This document shows, piece by piece, positions 1 through 5,334 of a stretch of 7,010 nucleotides of DNA. Location: positions 1 through 7,010 of the forward strand of contig PWFL01000052.1 of the NCBI GenBank assembly GCA_003553825.1, given 5' to 3'. A model generated the notes under the pieces. It saw only the letters and a program-made list of their open reading frames with translations. It had not been told where the DNA came from and searched no databases. Positions within the stretch are counted from its first letter, which is position 1; each line of letters starts with the position of its first letter. Origin of the DNA: Candidatus Iainarchaeum sp. (GTDB lineage: Archaea > B1Sed10-29). The translations under genes were made by a program, and so were the position numbers.

Positions 1-194
1 TGATGCTGGTTTGGATTAATCTCTTCTTTGGTTTGATGTTTTTATTGTTTTTTCCTCTGTTGAGGATGTGGATTAATGTGTTGGGTGATGTGTGAATTTT
101 TGATTGAGTTGACCAGTGAGGCCTTTTTGATTTCTATGTATGTTTTTTTCACTCAGTGTATTTATTTGTTTTCCTCTTGGGTTTTTCTTTTGTT
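1..194. other. Non-coding or unassigned stretch downstream of the CBS operon
   Basis: I see no supportable gene here. The plus strand is rich in T and G, so a minus-strand transcript running on from the CBS genes would be A-rich and would lack any U tract; no terminator of the usual archaeal kind is visible. The 9-bp word TGGATTAAT occurs twice, at 12-20 and 69-77, without further symmetry. A 36-codon minus-strand GTG frame (42-152) is open but has no ribosome binding site or family resemblance. Confidence 0.5.
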
Positions 195-1013
195 TTATTT
201 TTCACTATCTGCTTTCTGTCCTAAGTAGTTGGCTATGTCTGTTTTCGTTATTATTCCTACTGGTTTCTTGTTTTTGGTTACTACTAGGCTACCTATATTG
301 TTTTTGATCATTTTTTCGGTTTCTGTTGCCGCGTCTTTTTCTGGATGTGTTGTGACTAGTTCTTCTTGCATTATATCGCCTATTATCATTGGATAGACTT
401 TTACACGTTCGTGATGGTTTTTCGATCCTGGGTATTTGATTTTTCTTGGTTTTTTACCTGGTGATGCGAATGATAAGTCTTTTTCTGTGACTATGCCAAC
501 TGCTTCTTCGTCTTTTTCCACCACGATTTTGGATATTTCTTTTTCTTCCATTATTCGTCCTGCGTGGAATGCGGATTGTCCTTCTTTTATTGTGTGTACT
601 GGGCTGCTCATCAGATCCTTTATTTTTACTTTTCCTCTGTATCTCTTCGTGAAGTATCTTGCCAGGTCCGTGTTGGTTATTATCCCTCTTACTTCGGAGT
701 TTTTTACAACTGGTAGTCCCGATATTTCTTCTTCCATCATTTTTTCCGCGGCTTCTTCAGGTGTTTGCCCTGGTTCTGTTGTTATCAGTCCCCTTGTCAT
801 TATCTCTCTTACTCTTACTTGATTTATTTCTCTTCTTTCTTCTGTGAATGCTCTTGCTATGTCTCCGTCGGTTATCATCCCTATTAGTTCTCCGTTGTAT
901 ACTAGTGCTCTTGAGACTCCTTTGCTCAGAAATATATTCCTGACTCTAGCTATGGGGTCTTCTTGGGATACTGCTTGGACTTTTTTGGTCATGTAGTCCT
1001 TTACTCTTGTCAT
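195..1013 (-). CDS. Protein made of four tandem CBS domains
   Basis: Soluble regulatory or sensor protein of 272 residues with nothing but CBS repeats: about 4-57, 67-121, 131-183 and 211-264, so two Bateman modules. The linker at about 184-210 is basic and enriched in K and H. Each repeat keeps the G-h-x-T-x-x-D signature that in CBS domains contacts the ribose and phosphates of adenine nucleotides (G45/T48/D51, G110/T113/D116, G173/T176/D179, G253/T256/D259). Binding of AMP, ATP, SAM or similar ligands is known for the family; the ligand here is unknown. I chose the ATG at 1013 because an AGAGGG ribosome binding site lies 6 nt before it. An in-frame GTG at 1034 would add seven residues but has no such site. 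It follows the CBS-zinc-ribbon gene closely and is probably translated from the same mRNA. No catalytic domain is present, so the target must be a separate partner. Confidence 0.9.
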   Translation of the reverse strand: MTRVKDYMTKKVQAVSQEDPIARVRNIFLSKGVSRALVYNGELIGMITDGDIARAFTEERREINQVRVREIMTRGLITTEPGQTPEEAAEKMMEEEISGLPVVKNSEVRGIITNTDLARYFTKRYRGKVKIKDLMSSPVHTIKEGQSAFHAGRIMEEKEISKIVVEKDEEAVGIVTEKDLSFASPGKKPRKIKYPGSKNHHERVKVYPMIIGDIMQEELVTTHPEKDAATETEKMIKNNIGSLVVTKNKKPVGIITKTDIANYLGQKADSEK

Positions 1014-1038
1014 TTCATCCCTCTTTTGCTTCACGGTT

Positions 1039-1584
1039 TTATACTCTTTCTTCTCTGCAGTCTCGGCAGAGCATCTCTCCTTGGAATTCTCTTAGATCGT
1101 TTGAGTGTAGTTCACATCTTTCGCAGATTCCTGTTGCTCTGAGTTGTTCTTTTTCGTTTCTTTCCATCGAGTCCAGTACTTCTTTTTCTCTAGCCATTTC
1201 TATTAATGCTGGTTCTACTCTTATAAGGTCTCTTTCCGTAACTATTCCTACTAGTTTATCGTCCTCGATTACTGGAAGTCTTTCTATGTTCATGTCTCTC
1301 ATTATTCTCAGTGCTTCTTCCAAATCAGTTTTTCTAGTAACTGTTTTTACTGGTTTGTTCATTATCTCCGAGATTTCTTTATCTAGAAAATCTCCACCGT
1401 CTGCTATTTCTGATATTATGTCTCCTTCTGTGATTATTCCTTCTACTTCGGAATCTTCTTCTATTATTATTCCGCCTATCCCTGTTTGTCCCATTACTTG
1501 GATTACTTTCTCTACTGTGTCGGTTGGTTTGCCTGTTATTACAGCCTTTTTCATTATTTCGCCAATAGTTATTCCTGTTGCGAT
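1039..1584 (-). CDS. CBS-domain pair fused to a C-terminal zinc ribbon
   Basis: Two CBS repeats followed by a linker helix and a small zinc ribbon, the architecture described for Thermoplasma acidophilum Ta0289. Counting from the internal ATG at 1554, the repeats cover about 1-52 and 60-113, each with the ligand motif (GIITEGD 39-45, GIVTERD 103-109). The ribbon has CxxC pairs at C144/C147 and C163/C166. That ATG falls inside the conserved first strand (IGEIM), so the domain would be clipped. Reading upstream in frame gives ten more codons (IATGITIGEI) back to an ATC at 1584, which sits 6 nt after a GGTGA site; the next upstream stop is TGA at 1593. I therefore place the start at the non-canonical ATC. 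A sequencing error in an ATG, or use of the internal ATG, remains possible. It is the first gene of a two-gene operon with the four-CBS gene. Likely role: nucleotide-responsive regulator binding a protein or nucleic acid through the ribbon. Confidence 0.87.
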   Translation of the reverse strand: MATGITIGEIMKKAVITGKPTDTVEKVIQVMGQTGIGGIIIEEDSEVEGIITEGDIISEIADGGDFLDKEISEIMNKPVKTVTRKTDLEEALRIMRDMNIERLPVIEDDKLVGIVTERDLIRVEPALIEMAREKEVLDSMERNEKEQLRATGICERCELHSNDLREFQGEMLCRDCREERV

Positions 1585-1590
1585 GTGTAA

Positions 1591-1595
1591 TCACC
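1591..1595 (-). promoter_or_regulatory. Ribosome binding site GGTGA for the CBS-zinc-ribbon gene
   Basis: GGTGA on the minus strand matches the 3' end of archaeal 16S rRNA, like the sites before the RHH gene and tbp in this window. Six bases separate it from the ATC at 1582-1584, normal spacing, whereas the first in-frame ATG (1552-1554) is 36 nt away. It is the main reason for placing the start at ATC. Confidence 0.55.
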
Positions 1596-1606
1596 TTTGG
1601 GTGTTT

Positions 1607-1678
1607 TTTTAAGTGTTTTTGCCCTTTAATAGGGTTTTGGGTGAGCCTTCCATCTTTTAAGCGTTTTTAAGGGTTTTT
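1607..1678 (-). promoter_or_regulatory. Three copies of a 14-bp TATA-like element upstream of the CBS operon
   Basis: On the plus strand TTTTAAGNGTTTTT occurs at 1607-1620 (N=T), 1655-1668 (N=C) and 1665-1678 (N=G); the last two overlap by four bases. Read on the minus strand each is AAAAACNCTTAAAA, resembling an A-rich BRE followed by a TATA box (CTTAAAA). The nearest copy would start transcription at about 1584, the two distal ones at about 1632-1642, which would put the GGTGA site in the leader. A short symmetric word CCCTTTAATAGGG (1622-1634) lies between them. I read this as a multiple promoter; it could also be a regulator-binding array. Confidence 0.5.
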
Positions 1679-1719
1679 GATTCGTGGTTTACATTTTTTC
1701 CTTTGGTTTTTCCTTGTTT

Positions 1720-2085
1720 TTATTTGTTTTCTTTTATCTCTTCCACGAACTCCCTCAGTTTCTTATGATCTTTATCTTTCTTTAGCTTTTCCTTTGATTT
1801 TTTAACCTCTTTTACATATGGGGGGGTATAATTGAAGGAGTATATTAATAGAGGTATAGCGTTATTTTCCTCTGCAATCTCTTTTAGTTCTCCTAATTCG
1901 TATATGTATAGTCTGTCTTTCTTTGTTGTCTTGCATTGGGCCAGGTAGTTGTTTTTACCATGCATTATATATAAATCGGCTGCTGATTGGCTTGCGGGTG
2001 AACGAGTGACTAGGAAACCGTTCTCTTCAAATATCTTCTTTGTTCTGTATTCGAATTGGTATCCTCTTTCGTAGTTGTTAGCCAT
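1720..2085 (-). CDS. Hjc-like PD-(D/E)XK nuclease (QxK variant)
   Basis: A 121-residue protein with the layout of archaeal Holliday junction resolvases (Hjc/Hje): N-terminal helix with a conserved acid (E12), GF-x-V-x-R-S-P-A-S loop (23-32), D37, then the strand ending Q50-C51-K52. In Hjc the corresponding set is E, D, E-x-K; here the last acid is replaced by glutamine, as in Mrr-type QxK nucleases. The loop RSPASQSAAD is strikingly close to Hjc, so a structure-selective DNA nuclease acting on branched DNA is the best guess. An Mrr-like endonuclease or a non-catalytic DNA binder is the alternative. The C-terminal 30 residues are lysine- and glutamate-rich and may form a helix. The ATG is preceded by AGAGAGG with good spacing. 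It begins 18 nt after the pth2 stop and is probably co-transcribed with it. Confidence 0.78.
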   Translation of the reverse strand: MANNYERGYQFEYRTKKIFEENGFLVTRSPASQSAADLYIMHGKNNYLAQCKTTKKDRLYIYELGELKEIAEENNAIPLLIYSFNYTPPYVKEVKKSKEKLKKDKDHKKLREFVEEIKENK

Positions 2086-2103
2086 TTAATCCTCTCTTAA
2101 TAT

Positions 2104-2454
2104 CTATTTAACGGGGTTGAGGTGCCCAGTGTATTTATCTAGCTTCTTCTCTTCCCATGGTCCTATACCCAGAGCGGTCTTGGTGCCTGGTTCAATCTCG
2201 GTTTCTCCTGCATCAATTATCTCTGCCTTTGGAACTTCTCCTGGTAGTTCATTCCTTATTTCTTCTAGTTCTTCTCTATCTTTTACCCATAGCACTATTT
2301 TTTTAGATCCTTGTTCGGACCAAGCCCTTGTCTTATTAGGCTGATCCTCTTCAGATCTTTCATAGGCTTCCAGTGAAGCATGGCATGCCTGTGCAGCTAT
2401 TTTTCCCCTGCTAAGACCTAGGTCTCTTCTTATTAAGATCACTTGTTTTAACAT
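2104..2454 (-). CDS. pth2: Peptidyl-tRNA hydrolase, archaeal/eukaryotic type Pth2
   Basis: Cytosolic enzyme that cleaves the ester between peptide and tRNA in peptidyl-tRNAs released from stalled ribosomes, recycling tRNA. At 116 residues it has the normal Pth2 length. Family hallmarks are all present: the first strand KQVILIRRDL, the RGKIAAQACHA motif (16-26, with K18, Q22, H25), W45 and K51-K52, then D81-A-G-E-T followed by G90-T-K-T and GIGP (96-99), and the closing TGHL (109-112). The usual R/K after DAG is E84 here, a small deviation. The frame is open for another 42 codons upstream to 2580, but that part has no Pth2 similarity and overlaps the end of the toxin gene. A TATA-like TTAAAAA centred 26 nt before the ATG at 2454 points to a leaderless transcript. 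It leads a probable two-gene unit with the Hjc-like nuclease. Confidence 0.95.
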   Translation of the reverse strand: MLKQVILIRRDLGLSRGKIAAQACHASLEAYERSEEDQPNKTRAWSEQGSKKIVLWVKDREELEEIRNELPGEVPKAEIIDAGETEIEPGTKTALGIGPWEEKKLDKYTGHLNPVK

Positions 2455-2474
2455 ACTAAAAGTAAAGAGTTCTA

Positions 2475-2485
2475 GGTTTTTAATC
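2475..2485 (-). promoter_or_regulatory. TATA box of pth2
   Basis: GATTAAAAACC on the minus strand is centred at about 2480, which puts the expected transcription start at about 2454, the A of the pth2 ATG. There is no ribosome binding site between, consistent with a leaderless mRNA. The 110-bp gap to the upstream toxin gene otherwise holds only a short T5 run (minus strand, 2522-2526). Confidence 0.6.
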
Positions 2486-2563
2486 TTTTCAGGTGAGGTT
2501 TTTGTGTACTGTTTCCGTTTGAAAAATAGTGTTTTTGTGAAGCGGTAACATGGGTTCCGTGGA

Positions 2564-3064
2564 TTAGGATTCGTGTTCAAATTTTTTGACTTCTTCTTTT
2601 GCTTCTTTGATTATTTTGTTGGTTATGAATAGAGAAGAGTTTTTTAGAAGTTTTTCTAGGGTATCCAGGGCTCTTTTTTCTTTTATCATTTTTTCTCTGT
2701 AGGCTCTTAGAACTATGGCTAGGGTTCCATGGGTCTCTATATTTAGGTGATCCGCTGCTTCTCTTGCGTACCAGTCATCGGTGAAGAACAGGTTTATTCT
2801 CTCCTGTTTTGCCAGTGCTATTGCTTCTGCTTCTCCTAGATCTATTTTGTGTTTCTGCATGAGTAGAGAAGCGTAGCTTTTTGCTTTTGAACTTAGTTCT
2901 TTTGTTTCTATATCTAGTTTTTCTCCTCTGTGTCTTTTGAATTCTTCTCCGACTTCTTTTGGTATGAAGATGTTTTCGATTATCTCGAGGTTTTTTCCTT
3001 CACCGATTTCATCCAGGTGGATCAGTGGTCCTGTGTCGAGTACTGCTCTCCTAATCTTTTCCAT
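2564..3064 (-). CDS. PIN-like toxin of the DUF3368 family
   Basis: Probable ribonuclease toxin of 166 residues. The acidic PIN-type residues are in order: D10 in VLDTGPLI, acidic residues around 39-40 after FIPKEV, E78/E80 in DLGEAEAIALA, and D96/D97 in FFTDDWYAR. The DUF3368 signature continues with the HGTLAIVLRAY segment (112-122) and a C-terminal FITNKIIKEA helix. Members of this family usually act as metal-dependent RNases and pair with a small DNA-binding antitoxin; RNA target unknown. The gene starts inside the RHH gene (14-nt overlap, different frame), so translation is probably coupled and the antitoxin is made first. The 166-residue chain appears intact, with no missing key acid. 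Regulation should follow the shared promoter upstream of the RHH gene. Confidence 0.85.
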   Translation of the reverse strand: MEKIRRAVLDTGPLIHLDEIGEGKNLEIIENIFIPKEVGEEFKRHRGEKLDIETKELSSKAKSYASLLMQKHKIDLGEAEAIALAKQERINLFFTDDWYAREAADHLNIETHGTLAIVLRAYREKMIKEKRALDTLEKLLKNSSLFITNKIIKEAKEEVKKFEHES

Positions 3065-3245
3065 AGAGACCCCACTCTATATCTTCCCGCATGTTTTTCT
3101 CTATTTTTTCTAGCTTCATTTTCTCTACGAGCTCTCTTACTGCATCTCTGATTGCTTCAGATCTTGACGCGTACCATCCTTCTTCCACGGTTTCGTCTAG
3201 CTCTTCCAGGAGCTTTGGAGTAAGTTTGGTTGGAACGGTTTCCAT
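3051..3245 (-). CDS. Ribbon-helix-helix antitoxin/repressor
   Basis: A 64-residue protein with a CopG/VapB-like ribbon-helix-helix fold: strand ETVPTKL (2-8), helix A about 9-21, turn at GWYAS, and helix B with the typical SRSEAIRDAV sequence (27-36). The charged tail (41-64) would wrap the toxin. RHH proteins bind DNA as dimers through the ribbon, reading short inverted repeats; here the promoter carries two copies of TTAC-N4-GTAA, good candidates for its operator. The start at 3245 has a GGTGAT site (3249-3254) 3 nt before the ATG. A 16-codon upstream extension to 3293 would run through the TATA box and operator and is not credible. It overlaps the downstream PIN toxin gene by 14 nt, the classic antitoxin-first order. 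Confidence 0.88.
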   Translation of the reverse strand: METVPTKLTPKLLEELDETVEEGWYASRSEAIRDAVRELVEKMKLEKIEKNMREDIEWGLYGKD

Positions 3246-3259
3246 GAAATCACCAATTA

Positions 3260-3275
3260 TATTACTATAGTAATA
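3260..3275. promoter_or_regulatory. Perfect 16-bp palindrome, probable operator of the toxin-antitoxin operon
   Basis: TATTACTATAGTAATA equals its own reverse complement. It lies between the TATA box (3277-3284) and the start codon, about 6-21 bp upstream of the expected transcription start, where a bound repressor would block RNA polymerase. Its core is TTAC-TATA-GTAA. Binding by the RHH protein encoded just downstream is inferred from position and symmetry. Confidence 0.65.
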
Positions 3276-3276
3276 C

Positions 3277-3284
3277 TTTATAAA
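3277..3284 (-). promoter_or_regulatory. TATA box of the RHH-PIN operon
   Basis: TTTATAAA, centred at about 3280, predicts transcription from about 3254, leaving a leader of only about nine bases that begins at the GGTGAT ribosome binding site. Operator-like sites sit on both sides. Confidence 0.65.
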
Positions 3285-3286
3285 TA

Positions 3287-3298
3287 TTACCATTGTAA
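3287..3298. promoter_or_regulatory. Second operator-like site, TTAC-CATT-GTAA
   Basis: This repeats the half-sites of the 16-bp palindrome with a different, non-symmetric centre. Centre-to-centre distance between the two sites is 25 bp, between two and two and a half helical turns. It lies just upstream of the TATA box, where it overlaps the BRE region, so two RHH dimers could enclose the box. Confidence 0.5.
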
Positions 3299-3428
3299 CA
3301 CTTTCTTTTATGTTCGGTTAAGAAAATGGATTTCCCTAGTTAATCGATTTTTCCAACAGCGGTAGGTTAGAAATAGTTAATCTTCAGATGGGAAACTACT
3401 TGAGAATCGGGAGAATTAGTGAAATTAT

Positions 3429-4205
3429 TTATTCTTTCTTCAGTTTTTCTTTCCTTTCCTTCAGTTCTTCTCTTTTCCTTTGTGCTTCCTCTCTTAGTTC
3501 CTTTATCCTCTTATTTTGTCTTTTTATTTTATTGCTTATATTCTTCATTTCTTTTTTTCTTCTCTTTTCAAGATCCTCAGGACCGTAATAGAAGCTTTTT
3601 GTACCTGCGTGGGAACTAACTTTTTCGCGAATTTCAGGGAGATAAGAGCTCTCTATGGATTTAGCAATTTCTTTCTGGCTTGGTATTTCTCCTTTTTTCC
3701 ACAATTCAGCCTGTTTTAGTTCTGAATCTTCTATTACTTTTTCAACTCGTTTCATTTCTTCTTTATATCTTTCTATATCTTCTTTCATCCCTACGTCGAC
3801 TTTTTTCAGGAGTTTTTCTAGTTCCTTGATTTTTTCTTCTTGCTCTCTTATTTTCTTTCTTGTTTTTCTTACTTCTTCTGCTTTTTCACTTACTTTTTTT
3901 CCTTTTTCTGCTTTCTCCCTCGCTTCTATCTCTCCTTCAAGTATCTTCTTTCTTGTTTCTAGCTCTTTCTTCCTCTTCTCCGGAATTTTCTTTTTCTGTA
4001 GGGTTTCTTCCATTCTTTGTATTCTTCCCCGTATCTCGCTGACTGGTTTTTCTCTTAGTCTAGGTCTGAGTTTTTTTCTTAACCCTATTCTCTTCTTTTT
4101 CTTTGCCTTGCTTCTGCTGAGCTTGGATACATTCGGGAGTTTTCTGAGTCCCTTAAGGTGCTTTCCTTTTTCCCTTTTCTTCAACTTCTTCCTTTTTATG
4201 CTCAT
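3429..4205 (-). CDS. Highly basic coiled-coil protein of unknown function
   Basis: I do not recognise a family. The 258-residue protein has no signal peptide or membrane segment. Residues 1-50 are a basic tail with 25 K/R and no acidic residue except E12, suited to binding nucleic acid. About 57-165 is a long charged coiled coil with leucine/isoleucine heptads (for example 118-136). About 166-210 is a more mixed segment with AELWKKG, SSYLPEI and SFYYGPEDL, probably the folded, conserved part. About 211-258 is a second coiled coil. Almost no cysteine or glycine-rich catalytic motif is seen. The ATG at 4205 lacks a clear ribosome binding site; a TATA box at about 4240 would give a leader of roughly eight bases. 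It is divergent from nurA-herA across a 97-bp region, which suggests, but does not show, a role with DNA ends or chromatin. Low-complexity composition makes database matches to other coiled coils unreliable. Confidence 0.72.
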   Translation of the reverse strand: MSIKRKKLKKREKGKHLKGLRKLPNVSKLSRSKAKKKKRIGLRKKLRPRLREKPVSEIRGRIQRMEETLQKKKIPEKRKKELETRKKILEGEIEAREKAEKGKKVSEKAEEVRKTRKKIREQEEKIKELEKLLKKVDVGMKEDIERYKEEMKRVEKVIEDSELKQAELWKKGEIPSQKEIAKSIESSYLPEIREKVSSHAGTKSFYYGPEDLEKRRKKEMKNISNKIKRQNKRIKELREEAQRKREELKERKEKLKKE

Positions 4206-4235
4206 AATACAATCATTTTTACATTACTCCCCCTG

Positions 4236-4246
4236 TTTATAAAAAA
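4236..4246. promoter_or_regulatory. TATA box in the divergent promoter region
   Basis: TTTATAAAAAA on the plus strand reads TTTTTTATAAA on the minus strand, so the core can serve either direction. Leftward it predicts a start at about 4214, close to the coiled-coil ATG at 4205. Rightward it predicts about 4265, giving a 38-nt nurA leader that would contain the inverted repeat at 4268-4284. Confidence 0.55.
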
Positions 4247-4267
4247 GATTGGGTTTACCTGTATTGG

Positions 4268-4284
4268 AAAGGATTTTATCCTTT
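4268..4284. promoter_or_regulatory. Inverted repeat enclosing the proximal nurA TATA-like box
   Basis: AAAGGAT-TTT-ATCCTTT has two perfect 7-bp arms around a 3-base centre. The enclosed TTTTAT is centred about 26 bp before the ATG at 4303, fitting a leaderless nurA start; there is no ribosome binding site. The symmetric arms could bind a repressor over the TATA box, or form a 7-bp hairpin in a longer leader made from the distal TATA box. Confidence 0.5.
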
Positions 4285-4302
4285 GGGTTCAATAAATTAC
4301 AC

Positions 4303-5289
4303 ATGGAGACCGAGATAGAGAAACTGTCCAATGACCTGGAAAAAGAGAGAAAAAAACTCGAAGAAAAAGCCCGGGAACTGAAACAGAGAGAAGAACTAAT
4401 CAAAGATATAGAGAAGGAGGAAATAACTCTCAAAGTAGCTGGAGTTGACGGAGGCATCACAAGAAAGAACCTGCAGGGAATAGAGATAGTGGTAACCAGA
4501 GCGTGCTTAGTAGAAATGTACTACAACAACGGAAAGCTACAGGAACACAGCTATTTTCCAAGTCCGGATCCGGAGCCAACTCTACACTATTATGAGCCCG
4601 AGAGAGAAACCAAGAAACCACAGCTACATAGAATGGAGAAAGAAATTCAAACAGCTCTTAACTATCTAGAAAAAGAACCAGAGATAGAAATGCTTCTTAT
4701 AGACGGTTCTATAGTGCCCAACCCCAGTGACAAGCCAAAGGAAGATTCAGAGGAAAAGGGAAAATATCTTGAAGTGAAAGATAAATACGAAGAACTATTC
4801 AAGAGAGCCACTGAACAAGGAATACAGCTAGTTGGAGCAATAGAGGACAGCAGATCCCGTAAAATATCTAGAAAAATAGGAATAAAATCTCTTGACAACC
4901 TATTACTTCATCAAGCATTGAAACAAGGTCAGAGAACAAGTGAATTCAATTACTCCGACGAACCCGGGAACCACCCGGTTCTCTCCGATTTCTCCACCGA
5001 GAAAAGAAACAAAGTAAAAGCCATGTACATCAAGCCATCAAAAAATGACACTCCATTACGGTTAGAGTATCTTGAAAATCATATGAAACCCGGTAAGATA
5101 GCTTCCTACGTGAAATCCATCTCAAAAATAGCGGAAAACTACAGCTACCCTGTGCCTTTGATAGAAGCCGATCTACACGCAAAACTAACCGAAAAACAAA
5201 AAGATTTAATCGTACAACGGATAAAAAACCAAGCAGGTGAAACACCCGCACTCAGGGAAAAAAGAAGAAACCAAAGACCATTCAAATAA
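4303..5289 (+). CDS. nurA: NurA nuclease, partner of HerA in DNA end resection
   Basis: Nuclease that works inside the HerA hexamer to resect double-strand breaks, with Mre11-Rad50, producing 3' overhangs for RadA. The 328 residues are typical for archaeal NurA. Visible motifs: an N-terminal coiled coil (about 1-40) ahead of the RNase H-like core; motif I VAGVDGG with D49; the second acidic strand MLLIDGS with D134; the LVGAIEDSRS segment (E181, D182) that in the family carries a metal-binding acid; and the C-terminal YPVPLIEADLHAKL with H292. The last 20 residues are basic (REKRRNQR), a plausible DNA contact. The ATG at 4303 is preferred: a TATA-like box lies 26 nt before it and the domain is complete. 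A TTG at 4249 would add 18 residues that run through the promoter. herA follows 45 nt downstream on the same strand; the linker is A-rich without promoter elements, so the two are one operon. Confidence 0.93.
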   Translation: METEIEKLSNDLEKERKKLEEKARELKQREELIKDIEKEEITLKVAGVDGGITRKNLQGIEIVVTRACLVEMYYNNGKLQEHSYFPSPDPEPTLHYYEPERETKKPQLHRMEKEIQTALNYLEKEPEIEMLLIDGSIVPNPSDKPKEDSEEKGKYLEVKDKYEELFKRATEQGIQLVGAIEDSRSRKISRKIGIKSLDNLLLHQALKQGQRTSEFNYSDEPGNHPVLSDFSTEKRNKVKAMYIKPSKNDTPLRLEYLENHMKPGKIASYVKSISKIAENYSYPVPLIEADLHAKLTEKQKDLIVQRIKNQAGETPALREKRRNQRPFK

Positions 5290-5334
5290 ACAACCAAAAC
5301 AAAAATACTAACAAAGAAAACAAAAGTGAAAAAA

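Noticed and set aside
42..152. Minus-strand GTG frame of 36 codons downstream of the four-CBS gene
   Set aside because: It is short, has no clear ribosome binding site, directly follows an in-frame TGA and shows no recognisable motif.
1379..1594. Minus-strand GTG frame of 71 codons overlapping the GGTGA site
   Set aside because: Its N/R-rich translation is the shifted frame of the CBS gene and resembles no protein family.
1007..1612. Plus-strand open frame of 201 codons opposite the CBS genes
   Set aside because: It is antisense to two well-supported CBS genes, and its S/F/L-rich translation is what the complement of K/E-rich coding gives.
2104..2580. Longer Pth2 reading starting at 2580
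   Set aside because: The extra 42 residues have no Pth2 similarity, overlap the toxin gene end and contain the pth2 TATA box.
3051..3293. Longer RHH reading starting at 3293
   Set aside because: The extension translates the TATA box and the palindromic operator; the start at 3245 has a good ribosome binding site.
3337..3382. Direct repeat TAGTTAATC (3337-3345 and 3374-3382) in the gap between the coiled-coil and RHH genes
   Set aside because: It is only 9 bp in AT-rich DNA, with two copies and no symmetry or placement at a promoter; chance is sufficient.
4219..4233. GGGGGAG followed by an ATG-TAA start-stop on the minus strand upstream of the coiled-coil gene
   Set aside because: The TATA box at about 4240 predicts transcription from about 4214, downstream of this element, so it is probably not in the mRNA.
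3655..4242. Plus-strand open frame of 195 codons with hydrophobic F/L/S content that looks like membrane protein
   Set aside because: It is the complement of the K/E/R-rich coiled-coil gene. The hydrophobicity is a by-product of that composition, and no ribosome binding site precedes it.
4249..4302. TTG start extending NurA by 18 residues
   Set aside because: It crosses the inverted repeat and the TATA-like box, lacks a ribosome binding site, and the NurA domain is complete without it.
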